NCBI GenBank assembly: GCA_024734495.1 | Contig: JALMQS010000187.1 | Location: 17,608,455-17,672,454, forward strand | Direction: 5' to 3' | Source of the DNA: Forficula auricularia | Taxonomy: Eukaryota > Arthropoda > Insecta > Dermaptera > Forficulidae | DNA: 64,000 nt | Shown here: piece by piece, positions 30,883-42,500 of the stretch | Layout: each line of letters starts with the position of its first letter | Position numbering within the stretch: position 1 is the stretch's first letter | The notes under the pieces: generated by a model | Database searches by the model: none | What the model was told of the DNA's origin: nothing | The model's input: the letters and a program-made list of their open reading frames with translations, nothing else | Position numbers and translations under genes: made by a program

Positions 30883-31300
30883 AGTGTGAATGGAGTCCCG
30901 TTGTGTGTCACTTTCTTTGCAGTTAGCTGTCGAGGTGATATATGATGACAAATGTACTTCTTATAAATTGCATTGAGAAAAGAAATAAGATCTTTTAAGA
31001 GCTTGTTTGTGAAAGGCTTCTTTGTTAGGGTCTTTGCGTAGGTAGCTATTGTTTGGTGTCTTCGGGTGTGAGGGAACAATAGCCTTATAGAATGCATCTG
31101 TTGTTGTTGTTGTCCAGTTGGTTTGTTTGTTTAATAAGTGAGAGAATCCTTTGTTGATGACTTCTGGTTGTTCAAAGGTCATTAGAATGTCGCCACAAAC
31201 TCAAATTGAAGTTTCATCATCGTGACTTCTTTTCCTTTTTTTTTTTAAGAAAGAAAAAAATTTCGTTTTATAAGAATAATTCTTATAAAATCTGGGTTGA
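30883..31300 (-). pseudogene. Unassigned gag-like fragment
   Basis: Two overlapping minus-strand frames (31182-30961 and 31097-30798) of 73-99 codons, Thr- and Asn-rich, with no motif I can name. The position upstream of the protease-RT fragment on the same strand would fit gag of that gypsy element. Confidence 0.3.
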
Positions 31301-31321
31301 CAAATTTAAGTAAACGATATA

Positions 31322-32983
31322 CAGTGGTTGTCAGCTTATTTGATGCAAGCAAAATAACTTTTCAAAGTAAATATAACTCTTAAATTAAGTATGCTATTAA
31401 AAAAATTCAAAATGCAATTTCAAAGATATGGATACGAATATTAAAATTATAAATTCATTTATTTAATACTTTACATTATTTTAAAGAAAAATGAGATCAA
31501 CAAAAAAAACTTCATATTCAAATAAAGCAGCTTATTTGATGCAAAATATTGTAGGAGCTGTTTTCTAGTGATTTTTGTTTTAATCGTTTTGGTTAATATT
31601 TTGTGTGATAGCCTTTTTGCTCCAGCACAGCTTTTAAACGATTTGGCATTGAGCTAACCAATTTTTGTGTTGTATCTGGTGTTATTTTGTTCCACTCTTC
31701 AAGCAACGCACGTTTCAACATTTCTCTACTAGTAATCTGGTGATTTCTTATATTATTTTCTAATAACGCCCATAAATTTTCTATCACGTTCAAATCCGGA
31801 GACTGTGCAGGTGGTTCCATCACATGAGGGCAGTTCCATATAAGCCATGTCTGAACAACATTAGATTTATGTTTTGGGTCGTTATCTTGATAAAAACGAA
31901 AGTTCGTTCTAAGACCCAGCTTTGAAGCACTTTCAACCAAATTTTCTTTTAAAATGTTTAAATACATTGTTTTATCCATGTTACCATCAATAAAAACCAG
32001 ATTACCAACACCTGATGCGGCCATGCAAGCCCAAACCATAACGCTTCCTCCACCGTGTTTAACAGTCGCACGGAGGTTCTTTGTATTAAGCTGAGTATTT
32101 GGCTTCCGCCATACATAGGACTTTCCATCTGAGCCAAAGATGTTAAATTTTGACTCGTCTGAAAATATTACGGTATTCCAGAAATCTAAACCTTTCGAAA
32201 TGTGTGCCTTTGCAAACGCCAATCGGGAGCTTTTGTTTTTCGGACTAATAAATGGCTTCTTGAGTGGTACTCGGCCATGAAAGTCATGCGAACGTAAAAT
32301 ACGCCGAATCGTTGATGAACTGCAGGTCTTGCCAATACCTTTAGCCACTTCATCCGCTATTTTTTGTGCCGATAACCTTGGATTTTCCTTAATTTTTCTG
32401 ACTATCCAACGTTCATCACTTGTTGAAAAAATTTTGTTAGGAGCAGATCTACCCTTATTTTCAATTCTATTTTCCTTTGAATAACGCTCTATTATATGTT
32501 GGACAGTAGAGGATGGTAAATTTAATATCTCTGCTATGTTACGCTGTGTTTTTCCAGCATTGAAGTGATGTATAACTAACTCCCGTTTTTCTATTGTTGT
32601 CCGACGACCCATATTCAAAAACTAGGTAATATTTTCTTTAAAAATTAAAAACAACAATAAATATACAACACGCAATACTGAAATACCAATAAGAAATCAA
32701 ATTATGAATAATTTCATATTTATTTACAAATATAACGGTATCAATACAGTTAAAATTTGTTTGCATCAAATAAGCTGACAGATTCTATAAGACTCTTTTT
32801 TTTGTTTTTGCTATTTTCTTACAGTGAAAAGAGAATATAACAACAAAATAAAAGCATTTGTTTGTGGGATATATTTAACTTAATAAAGTGTATATGTTTT
32901 ATTTAAATATTCAATGCATTTTCTGAGTTACATTGATTTAAATTTTTTAGGATTGCTTGCATCAAATAAGCTGACAACTACGG
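31322..32983 (-). mobile_element. Intact Tc1 transposon with IR/DR ends
   Basis: The element is 1662 bp and is flanked by TA (31320-31321 and 32984-32985). Outer repeats read TTGTCAGCTTATTTGATGCA at both ends. The same core CAGCTTATTTGATGCA recurs inside as direct repeats at 31528-31547 and, inverted, at 32758-32777. Each end is therefore a 226-bp arm with two transposase-binding-like sites, which is the IR/DR layout of Sleeping Beauty and similar elements. The single open frame is complete. The symmetry of arms and uninterrupted frame suggest recent activity. Confidence 0.93.
31593..32618 (-). CDS. Tc1 transposase, full length (341 aa)
   Basis: It catalyses cut-and-paste movement of the surrounding element. 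A paired helix-turn-helix region occupies residues 1-115 (IAEILNLPSSTVQHII as first recognition helix). The DD34E catalytic triad is visible as D154 (IFSDESKFN), D245 (FYQDNDPKH) and E280 (SPDLNVIENLW), with exactly 34 residues between D245 and E280. The GGGSVMVWACM block is at 189-199. The length is typical of Tc1 transposases (about 340 aa). The start gives MNMGRRTTIEKRE; the second Met (residue 3) is an equally good start. There are no frameshifts or stops, in contrast to every other TE frame in the window. Confidence 0.95.
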   Translation of the reverse strand: MNMGRRTTIEKRELVIHHFNAGKTQRNIAEILNLPSSTVQHIIERYSKENRIENKGRSAPNKIFSTSDERWIVRKIKENPRLSAQKIADEVAKGIGKTCSSSTIRRILRSHDFHGRVPLKKPFISPKNKSSRLAFAKAHISKGLDFWNTVIFSDESKFNIFGSDGKSYVWRKPNTQLNTKNLRATVKHGGGSVMVWACMAASGVGNLVFIDGNMDKTMYLNILKENLVESASKLGLRTNFRFYQDNDPKHKSNVVQTWLIWNCPHVMEPPAQSPDLNVIENLWALLENNIRNHQITSREMLKRALLEEWNKITPDTTQKLVSSMPNRLKAVLEQKGYHTKY

Positions 32984-32985
32984 TA

Positions 32986-34590
32986 TGTGTTGCTCTAAAA
33001 ATAAAGGAAATACATTTTCTTTACATATATATCTCTGGCTCTCTCACCTTCCTTTCGCTCGAGTTTTCTTTTTCGCACACACTTGTTTTTATTTTTCTCT
33101 TCTTTGTTTTATGTTAATTATTCTTTTTTACTGCTCATATGAGGCAAGACTGCCTCGAGCATTGTGTAAAGTTAAATTGTAAGAATTATGAATAAATTAT
33201 TAATATTAATATATATATTATGTGTGTGTGTTTATTTGCATCAAGCAAAGGACAACCTCTTTGTTTTCTTGTGTATATGTTACTATTTAGTATTTTTAAC
33301 ATTGTAAAATAAATATACATACCTATCTAGTACCTGGTGGACCGAACTTCGTCGAGGAATTTTTTTATTTTAATAAGTGTGTATTTAATCAACAATGTTG
33401 TGATATATACTTTTAGCTAAGTTAATGTAAATGATTATTTTTTTTCAACTCGAAATTACTTCGATCATGCTAATTGTTGTAATGAAATTGAGATGATTTT
33501 ATAATATGTTATTACGTTATTAGTTATTACATATATTATTATAATCTCATTTATAATAAGAGATAAATAACTTTAGAATCAAGTCATTTTTTGATAATTA
33601 AAACAATATTTTTATATGTATATTTACATTCCACAGTTTTTATGATTTTTTTTTAATATTTATGTAATTTACCTGTATATAAATTTTTGTTAGATAAGAA
33701 TAAATTAATTATAATAATAATGTTCTTGATTGTAAATAATATATTAAAAATACAATTATTTTATTATTATTTGAATTGTATTTATTTATTATAATATAAA
33801 AAAATTGTGATAGATTACAACATAAATAAACTTCATTTAGTTACTTATATTTTAGACCTTTACGTTTATAAAATAATTTTGCTAGAAATCTCTCCAAACG
33901 GCAGTGCCCCAGCCAAGTTAGATTCGAGTGGGAGTGCACTGTCAGGCTACCCTTTACAGGAAGTAACTCTAACCATTTTGAAGTCTCTGAAACTTCTCAC
34001 TGTTCAGGGACTGAATTTTTTTACTCACTACTGGGCCATAAGCTTAATTAAATTACCAAATTTTATATTTCTATTGGTTATATTGTCCAAGTTTCAAGGA
34101 AACAAAAATGGGCTTTTTCGTCACTCACTGACTCATCAAAATTCTAGAATACTTCTACTTCTAATATTTATATGTAATTATTTATTGAAACAAATAATTA
34201 TAAATTAATCATGTGTGATTTAAATAAAAATTCAAACTTTAATCAAATTAATCACAAAAATTAAAGTTTCAACAGCTTCATTACTAATAAGAGTAAATAT
34301 TTGTTAAGAGACTAGAGTCTTTAATACATCTATTGATAATAAAATCCATTAATAAAAGCGTTTCTCTCCATTCCTTTTCTCCTTATTCAATGACACCCCA
34401 TTATTCACCAAAAAATTAAATGCCAGCTACTTGTCATCCAGTTTGTCAATATTAAGTTCTAATAATTTGAAATATAGTCCATTTTAACTTTCTGTGTATC
34501 TCATTTTACCACTATAGTTTCCGGCACAGAATGGACGGACCACCTCATTGAATAAAGAATACTTTAATAAAACATAAATTCACTTGACTA
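32986..34590. other. Intergenic AT-rich stretch
   Basis: An F2 end (TGCATCAAGCAAAGGACA) lies at about 33234-33252, next to a GTGTGTGT run. 33360-33800 is low-complexity A/T. A 133-codon plus-strand frame (33807-34208) has one GC-richer part (ISPNGSAPAKLDSSGSALSG) and matches nothing I know. I do not call it a gene. Confidence 0.4.
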
Positions 34591-34770
34591 AAGTTCTATA
34601 GTCTACCAAAAAAAAAAATGATTTTTTTTATAATGTTACTGATACAAGAAGAATTTGCACCAAAAAGCTACAACCTCTGTAGTCTGTGGTGGGACCTTGT
34701 GTCTTGGAATTAAGAAGAGATTTAGGGATTGGGTCGGAGTTGAAGTTGAATGTGAATAAACCGGGATTAA
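34591..34770 (-). repeat. LINE 3'-end fragment
   Basis: The minus strand ends in a T-to-A rich ATCATTTTTTT..-type tail near 34605-34630. It shares CACCAAAAAG-type and GGGTTGGGCGG-like blocks (here GGGATTGGGTCGGAGTTGAA) with the LINE 3' ends at 49130-49271 and 54590-54720. It is short and diverged. Confidence 0.5.
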
Positions 34771-34925
34771 TGAGCGACATATGAATATAAAAATATAGTA
34801 TAGAGCATATGGTAGGTAGGCAATATTTTAACAAATAAGGCCTCCGTTATAGAAAAGGGCACTTAGATTTTCTAAATGGGACTATTGTAAGCTTAAGGTA
34901 TACTTTGTACAACACGTATAATATA

Positions 34926-35166
34926 CGGGTTACTGCCAAAACAAGGTAACTCCATAATTTGATCCAACTGTACTTATCTCGTTTTAGCAGACTAAAAGTT
35001 GTAAAAATGGAGTTAGGTTTTTTGGACCACTTGTTTTGCCTGCCTTAACAGTTTTTTTGGAATTGTCTGGTTTTGTCAGTATGTTTTTCCAACATTTTTT
35101 AATCTAATGGAGTACTTAACTCCGAATTGAGTAAAAGTGGAGTTAGCTTGTTTTGGCAGTAACCCG
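34926..35166. repeat. MITE with 19-bp inverted ends
   Basis: Perfect inverted ends CGGGTTACTGCCAAAACAA and TTGTTTTGGCAGTAACCCG bound 241 bp of non-coding sequence. GGAGTTA motifs repeat inside. The flanks are ATATA-rich, so the target duplication cannot be read with certainty. Confidence 0.8.
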
Positions 35167-35457
35167 ATATTATATTTATTTTAAGTGAATAAAAATTAAA
35201 AAAAGATTATCAGCTAATTTATTATAATTCTGTTCCTAAATTAGATTTTAATTAAGTTAATTTTAATTGGCGGCGGCCATTGTAGTGAACATTAGTTGGA
35301 GCCCATCAGAGTTCTGGTTAACTATCGTCATCTACCTCAATAAGACTGTTTCACTAAGGTTAACCACATATTTTTGAAAAACTTAATCACTTCATCTCTG
35401 GCTAGCAAAGTTTGTAGTGGGGTGATGGACTAAAGCCATAGCAACTTTATGTATTGA

Positions 35458-36715
35458 GGTGTGTGCAAAAGTTCGTGCAGAGTTTCAATAGATGGAGTTA
35501 TGAGCGTCGTAACGTGTTGTCATTAATGCCTACTACACATATTATATATCCTTGGAAAGGTGACGTCTTCAGCTTTCATTTAAAAAAAAATCATTTCTTT
35601 TCATACAAACTGCTTCGATAAATATCACTTTAAAAATGAATATCGATAAAGTGCATTTACGGCATGTTATGCTTTACGAGTTTCGGAAGGGAATAAACGT
35701 TGCCGCAGGTTTAACAGGATCAAGCACCAGCTAAACGAACTGTGGAAAAATGGTTTGCTAAATTTCGGCGCGGAGAATTTAACCTTGAAGACGAGCCACG
35801 CTCTCGTCGACCTACTGACATTGATGACGATGTTTTGCATACTTTGGTGCTCAATAACCCGCGAATTTCAACAGAAGAAGTTGCTACAGCACTAAACGTT
35901 GACAGATCAACCGCTTTTCGGCGTTTAAAAGAGATGGGATTCGATTTGAAGCTCGATATATGGGTGCCCCATTTGCTGACCGAGAAGAACAAAATCAAAC
36001 GAATTTCTGCGGCTGTTTATTTACTCGGGCGGCTCAATAACGAGCCGTTTTTGGATCGATTAGTGACGGGCGATGAGAAATGGGTCCTCTACAACAATGT
36101 TCAGCGTAAACGGACATGGAAACATCCAGGTGAGCATGGTGACGCAATGCCAAAGGCCAGTTTACACCCGATGAAGGTGATGCTCTCAGTTTGGTGGGAT
36201 TGCAAGGGCATAATATATTTTGAGCTTCTCCCTGCTGGCGAAACGATTGATTAGGACAAGTACTGTCGCCAATTAACCAATTTGAATCGAGAAATCAAAG
36301 AGAAACGTCCGATTTTGTCAATTCGCAAGGGAGTCATCTTTCATCAGGACAACGCCAGACCACACGTTTCGAAAAAGACGCTGTGCAAGCTGAAGAGCAT
36401 GAAATGGGATGTCCTAACGCATCCACCGTATTCTCCTGATATCGCACCATCTGACTATCACTTGTTCCGGTCATTACAAAATTATTTAAATGGAAAAAAC
36501 TTTGACTCCTTGGAGCCCTTAAAAAACGGCTTGTCTTCGTTCTTCGAATCTAAACCGCGCAGTTTTTATGATCGAGGCATCTCTCTGCTGCCAGAACGTT
36601 GGAAAAAGATTATAGAAAACGATGGAGAATATATCATTGATTGAATAAAGTTTTTGTTTGCCTAATCGCTGTGTGACTTTTACTCACAAACTCCGCACGA
36701 ACTTTCGCACGCACA
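35458..36715 (+). pseudogene. mariner element, transposase broken (copy 1)
   Basis: Terminal inverted repeats are GTGTGCAAAAGTTCGTGC (left) and GCACGAACTTTCGCACGC (right). The transposase spans 35637-36644. Compared with copy 2 it has lost about 30 bp near 35710, breaking the N-terminus, and it has a TAG at 36252. The rest is readable: WFAKFRRGEFNLEDE, then the helix-turn-helix, VTGDEKWVLY (first Asp), FHQDNARPH (second Asp) and SPDIAPSDYHLFRS (third Asp of a mariner DD34D triad). A host-beneficial role is not suggested. Confidence 0.93.
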
Positions 36716-38392
36716 AAGGGGCCAATTTCGGTACAAACTACATTCGAGGTTGTCGGCTTTGGCGACAAAAGAGTTGAGATCTAAACGGGTATCAAGTTCC
36801 ATAGCAGTTCCTTAAATCATAGCTATAGGAATGTACAACGTTCTTCAATTGATTTAAAAGAAAATTTGTTACGTTCTTTGATATTGAATTTATAACTTGC
36901 CAACTTATAATAGTCAATAATTTACGTTTAACTTGATGATATTTAAACAATCTTAAAATTTATCTTTGCTAATTGTTCTAATTTTATTCTACAGACAATT
37001 TAGTTGGATATAAAACTTGCCAAAATATATATTCAATATCAAAGAATTTAAGGTAGTTCTTTCACAAATGCAAAAATTCAAGAATACTTCGAAACTTGGA
37101 ATATAAGTCATTAAAAGCATAATATACACACTGTTAAAATTTGAAGATGATTTACCACACCAAACATGAAATAATTCCAATTAAAAATGAAATTTTTTAC
37201 ATATGGTAGATTGGGAAAGAGTGGGGAAATGATCATTATTTTATTTTATTTTCATTGAAGGACTTTCACCATCTTGATGAAAAACTAATATTTGTTAGAA
37301 TAATATATTCGGAGTAACTTAAAAAAAAATTGAAATTATATACCTCATAATTTTGATAAAAAAATAAAAAAAACATTTGAGCGATTATTTTTAGTAGAGG
37401 GGATAAAATAACAATGGCTTGGAAACGATCCATTCATAAATAGAATATAGTAGCGTAAAATGAAAAAAGTCACGTTAAAAAACATAACCTAAAATTTTAA
37501 CACCGTTCATATTTATAGATTGGTTACGAGGCTAAAACTTTTGGTGTGGATAGCCGCGAAAGAATTTCATTGTGAAACTACACTCTCTTTCCTTTATTAA
37601 TTAATATCATGTTTCACCTAAAACCAACACGACTTTCCCTAATTAAAACCTCCTTAATAATTCAAGAACTATTATAGGTTTAAAATTAAATTAATTTCTT
37701 AATATTATAATAGGTTTGCTCATGAAATTTGGGATTCTAGGTGTTCCAGTAGGCCTTATTAGACATGCAAAATTTCAAGTGTATAGGTCTAATAGTTTTT
37801 GAGTTTTTTTTTTTTTGGGGGGGGGGGGTCGAAAGTAGCTCGAAATGGTTCGTCTAAATATACGTACACATGGCCGGTGCGTCGACCGTTTTTTCGAACT
37901 TGGCTGACACACTGCCATGTGTCTAGATTTATATGAGTTTAAAATTTTTAGAATTTCTTTCGAAGTTTAATAATTTAAAGACAATACTTTGAAACATAAT
38001 ATTAAATTAAATTATTTAACTTCTATCAACGCGTCTTGATATTAAACAGCAAGGCTCCTGTCTAAATTAAAGTTGTAAACAAATAGATTGCCATATGGTA
38101 CAATAGATGAATTTTTATTTCAAACAATGCACATTTTCCTTTTTCTATACAAAAATCAAAAAATCCTATGATGTCCATTAGCAAAAAAGTAATGAAAATC
38201 TGAAGGATTTTGCAATTTGTGAGTGACACGTGAAATTCATTAAGACCCACTAGCAGGGGAGGAGGTGCACAGTAGTTTTCAAAACCAAAAAACGGGACAT
38301 TTCCACCCCGCTCCCACCCCTAATCCCGGTAGCTAGGACTGGGGACTTATAGTATTTTTACCTCCTAACTACCCCAAACACATTCCATAAGA
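36716..38392. other. Intergenic stretch with an F1 end
   Basis: No gene. An F1 terminus lies at about 37565-37645 (GTGAAACTACAC, then ATGTTTCACCTAAAACCAAC). There is a poly-T/poly-G run at 37805-37830. The rest is AT-rich. Short open frames at 36989 and 38062 are uninformative. Confidence 0.4.
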
Positions 38393-38992
38393 AAATAAGC
38401 TGACGTGTTCTGATGTGGCCATCCACTTGACTTTACCATACAACCTGGCCCCTCACTTAAATTTAATATTTAATAAAATTATTTATAATCATGTAGGTGA
38501 GGGAGGTTAGTTTTTGCATTTTTAGACTTCTGGAGCCCCACTGATTATGTATATAAAATTTGGTTGAGTTTGGTACAAGAGCCTATATTTTTAATTTTTA
38601 ACCTCTCCTCCACCATTTTGGGTCGATATGCACCAAAATCTAATCAGCTCTTAATCTTAATGGACCAAAACTACGTGTTAAATTTAGTTTCGATATTCAC
38701 ACTAGTTTTTGAGCTAGCTCGTCCACAAAAATTTGATAACGCATAGACTAACGGACAACCAGACAGACAGACTAACTAACAGACATTTTGACAAAACAAT
38801 TATTATCTCGAAAAATATAATTTTTTCGATGTTCACTTATTGGAGCTTTTTTGTAGAGGGAAATGCCATGGTTTCGCTTAATTTTTTAATCAAAATAGTT
38901 TCAGCCGTTTTTGAGATATTTTGAAAAAAAGAAGGAAAAAACCACTTTTTTCATGCACGATTACAATACTTGACCATACCCTGTATGGTAAA
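38393..38992 (+). repeat. R1 repeat, copy d
   Basis: It runs from AATAAGCTGACGTGTTCTGA to ACCCTGTATGGTAAAA. It has one central unit only and includes ACGGACAACCAGACAGACAG, which is expanded relative to copy c. It is upstream of SLC35G1-like. Small open frames on it are not genes. Confidence 0.8.
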
Positions 38993-39590
38993 AATTATCT
39001 CCTCTTCAATATTTTCTATACCCCCTTTTTGAGTGCTCGTTGACTGGACTATATTGTAAGCTTTGAGTATATGAATGTTCTAAGATTATATTTATTATGT
39101 ATATTAGTATATTTATATAAAATGTTGCTCTATCTTATTCTATCTTTCAACATCCGTTTAGGCAAGTGTCAATGAATGGATGATAAATTATAAAAATATA
39201 TTATTTTTTTTATTCAAACATTATTTTCATTGTAAGCCATTGGCGCTATCTATTTCTTTTTATACTAGAATGCTGTTGAGGAAAATCAATAATGGAATGG
39301 AACATGGTTGGTCTTAGAGGGTGAGAATCAAAATGGAGACAAATAGTCAAGAACAATATAACCTTTTTTTTAATAATTTCTTCAGTAAATATATGTATCT
39401 AATATAATATCAAATTTTAATTTATCTCTATTTCACATATGTGAGTTTTGTAACTAAAACAAAAAAAAATGAAAATGATTCCACTTCCTCAATTAAGGTG
39501 ATAATTCACTACTTTATAATAATTCATTATATGTTTTAGCACATATTAAATAAATACATCTTTTCCAGGAGACCCCCAGAAACATTAGAA

Positions 39591-42500
39591 ATGGAACAAT
39601 TGGTGGATACGCCACCCCCAACACCGCCTTTAAGTCAATCATCAACACAAATTCATGGTACAAAACATTTATTATTATAAAATATAGTAATATAATTTAA
39701 GGAAATGTTTTTTATATCACACACAGAGTAAATTTTCAAGATATTTATTGATAAAACAAAGAAATATACCATAAGAATTTCAACGTTTTGATCAACCAAT
39801 TCTGCGATCGTTATCAAATATATGAGTAAAGCACTCTGATTCGGGATAGACGTGACCGAATGAGTCCATCAAAACATTGTATTATTGATTATCGTTTTAT
39901 CAATAAATATTTGTAAATTAAATTTTATGTAGTAAGTTTGATTTAAATACAATTCCCTTTAATCAATTTCTCCACTAAAATCAAATTTTTAATATAGTTA
40001 TATCTAGATCGAAAGATAATTTTTTACTTTGCCGTAGTATAGTGAAGTATAATGGAGAGAAATTGATTTATTTCGAAATATTATTATTACAAAAACAGCT
40101 AAAAATATTATATTTTGAAAAAACACAACTTTAATTCCTTCAAAAAAACTTTATTTATAATATATAGTGAATAATAAAAAAAAATATTTCACAGTTATAT
40201 AAATATTATTTTGTCAATTAGTAAGCAGTAAAATGTTTTGTGCACTCTACCTTAAAAACCAATAAGAACATTAAAACTAATATTTATTTTTAATTATTTT
40301 ATAATGAGAAAGTGATTAGATTTTGGATGAAATCGGAACAAGAGAATACCTGATATTTACTCGTGATATATCTCTAAAAATTATTAATATTTGTAAGACT
40401 TAGCTCTCTGATATTGCATGATTATTATTATTAAAATGTTTTTAACCGTTTTTAAGATATTTACAAAAAAGAGCTCGAATGAATTTCTATCAAAAATTAA
40501 AATTCTGGCGACTCCTCACATAAATACACATGATCATTTTCCCTAAAAACACTTTTTTGAATTCGTAGGCAGGCCCGACGAGAGGAGGGTGGGCAGGGAG
40601 GGTTGTTACTCCTGGGTCCGAGCCCGAAAGGGGCCCTGCACTACCACTGTTTAATAAATTTTTATACTACTAAAATCTATTACTTATTAATAGAGACCGG
40701 ATTCCTATGCAATTGCATATTTTGTTTGCAACCATTTACGACCCAGGGGATCAATTATCTATCCGATTCATGCATCTAGGATACTGTGGGTTAAATTTTA
40801 TACTGCATATTTTTGCATATTTGAGTAATATTGCATATTTTTGCATATTTGAGTAATATTGCATAAAATTGCATATTTGAAGAATTTTTTGTCAAATATT
40901 GCCTATTTCGCGCCAAATACAGATTTTTTAAAAGTAAATTTTCGGAGAAAGAATGAAATAAGCTGACGTGTTTTGATGTGCCATCCACTTGATTTTACCA
41001 TACAAGCTGGCCCCTCACTTATATTTAATATTTAATCAAATTATTTATAATCATGTAAGGAGGGAGTTTTTGCATTTTTAGATTACTCTGGGCCCACTAA
41101 TTATGTATAAAAAATTTGGTTGAGTTTGGTACAAGGGCCTAGATTTTCATTTTTTGACTCCCCCCCCCCTCCACATTTTGGACGGTTAGTTTTTGCAATT
41201 TTAGACTTCTGGGGTCCAACTGATTATGGATATAAAATTTGGTTGAGTTTGCTCAATGGCCTAGATTTTTAATTTTTAACCCCCCCCCCCTCAATACCCC
41301 TTAATTTTGGGTCGATATGCACCAAAATCTAACCAGCTCTTAATCTCAATGGTTCAAAACTACGTGTGAAATTTGGTTTTGATATTCCTACTAGTTTTTG
41401 AGCTAGCTCGTCCACAAAATTTGGTAACGCACAAACTAACAACCAGACTAACGAACTAACAGACATTTTGACAAAACAATTATTATCTCAAAAAATATGA
41501 TTTTTACGATGTTTGCTTATTTGGGCTTTTTTGTAGACCGAAATGCCATGGTTTTTTGCTCAATTTTTTTAATCAAAATAGTTTCAGCCGTTTTTGAGAT
41601 ATTTTGAAAAAAAGAAGGAAAAACCACTTTTTTCATGCACGATTACAATACTTGACCATACCCTGTATGGTAAAGTAAAAATGAAGAAATATAAATATAA
41701 AGTTCCTTTAAATTTGCTCCCATTACATCTGAGGATGTGGAACGCTCCTTTTCATCGTATAAATCAATTTTAAGTGACCGTAGACCGAGGGGTGAACCGT
41801 TCTTTCGAATTATGTGGAATTATTTTGGAATTCATTAGATAATGCCCCTTCATCTATTGCCTTCTACTTAGAAATGAAAGTGGAAGTAGAGGTAGGTGTA
41901 CACGATATTAGGTCGCGGTTCATCCCTCGCCGTAGACATAATAACCTAAAGATAATTTAGAAGAATACTTGTAAACATAATTATTCACAATTATAATCAA
42001 ATTTTAATTATTTTTAAGATCCTTTGTTATTTATTTCTTTATTATTATTTTTTTTAATGGTCTTCGGTAACTATAGCTCACTTTGGCCATTGAGTGTTCG
42101 TGTGTGTGTGTGTGAAAATGTGTGTAAATTGTGTGTATACCCGGACAAATATTTCCATTATTTTATTAGTTTATTATTTTTTTTTCAAGTGCACCTATTA
42201 TTTCTCTGAGTTTAAAGATTTTTTAATATATTAAATATAATGAGAATTTTGTGAAATTTTTTACTCAATAAAAGTACATATTTGACACTTGGTGTCTATA
42301 TCTTTCTTTATCATTTTATTTCTTTCATAGCACTCCTTTTTGTCTTCAATTTTTATTTTTTAGTGCATAAAAAAATTTATTTTGCTTATTTTTACTGCAT
42401 ATATTTGCATATTTCACCGTATTCTGCATATTGCTTGCATATTTCGGCCTTTGTAACTGCATATTTTATGGCATATTTTGGCAGTTTTTACTGCATAAAA

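Noticed and set aside
33807..34208. 133-codon plus-strand frame
   Set aside because: Mostly A/T-driven Leu/Ile/Lys/Asn codons with one odd GC-richer patch; no domain.
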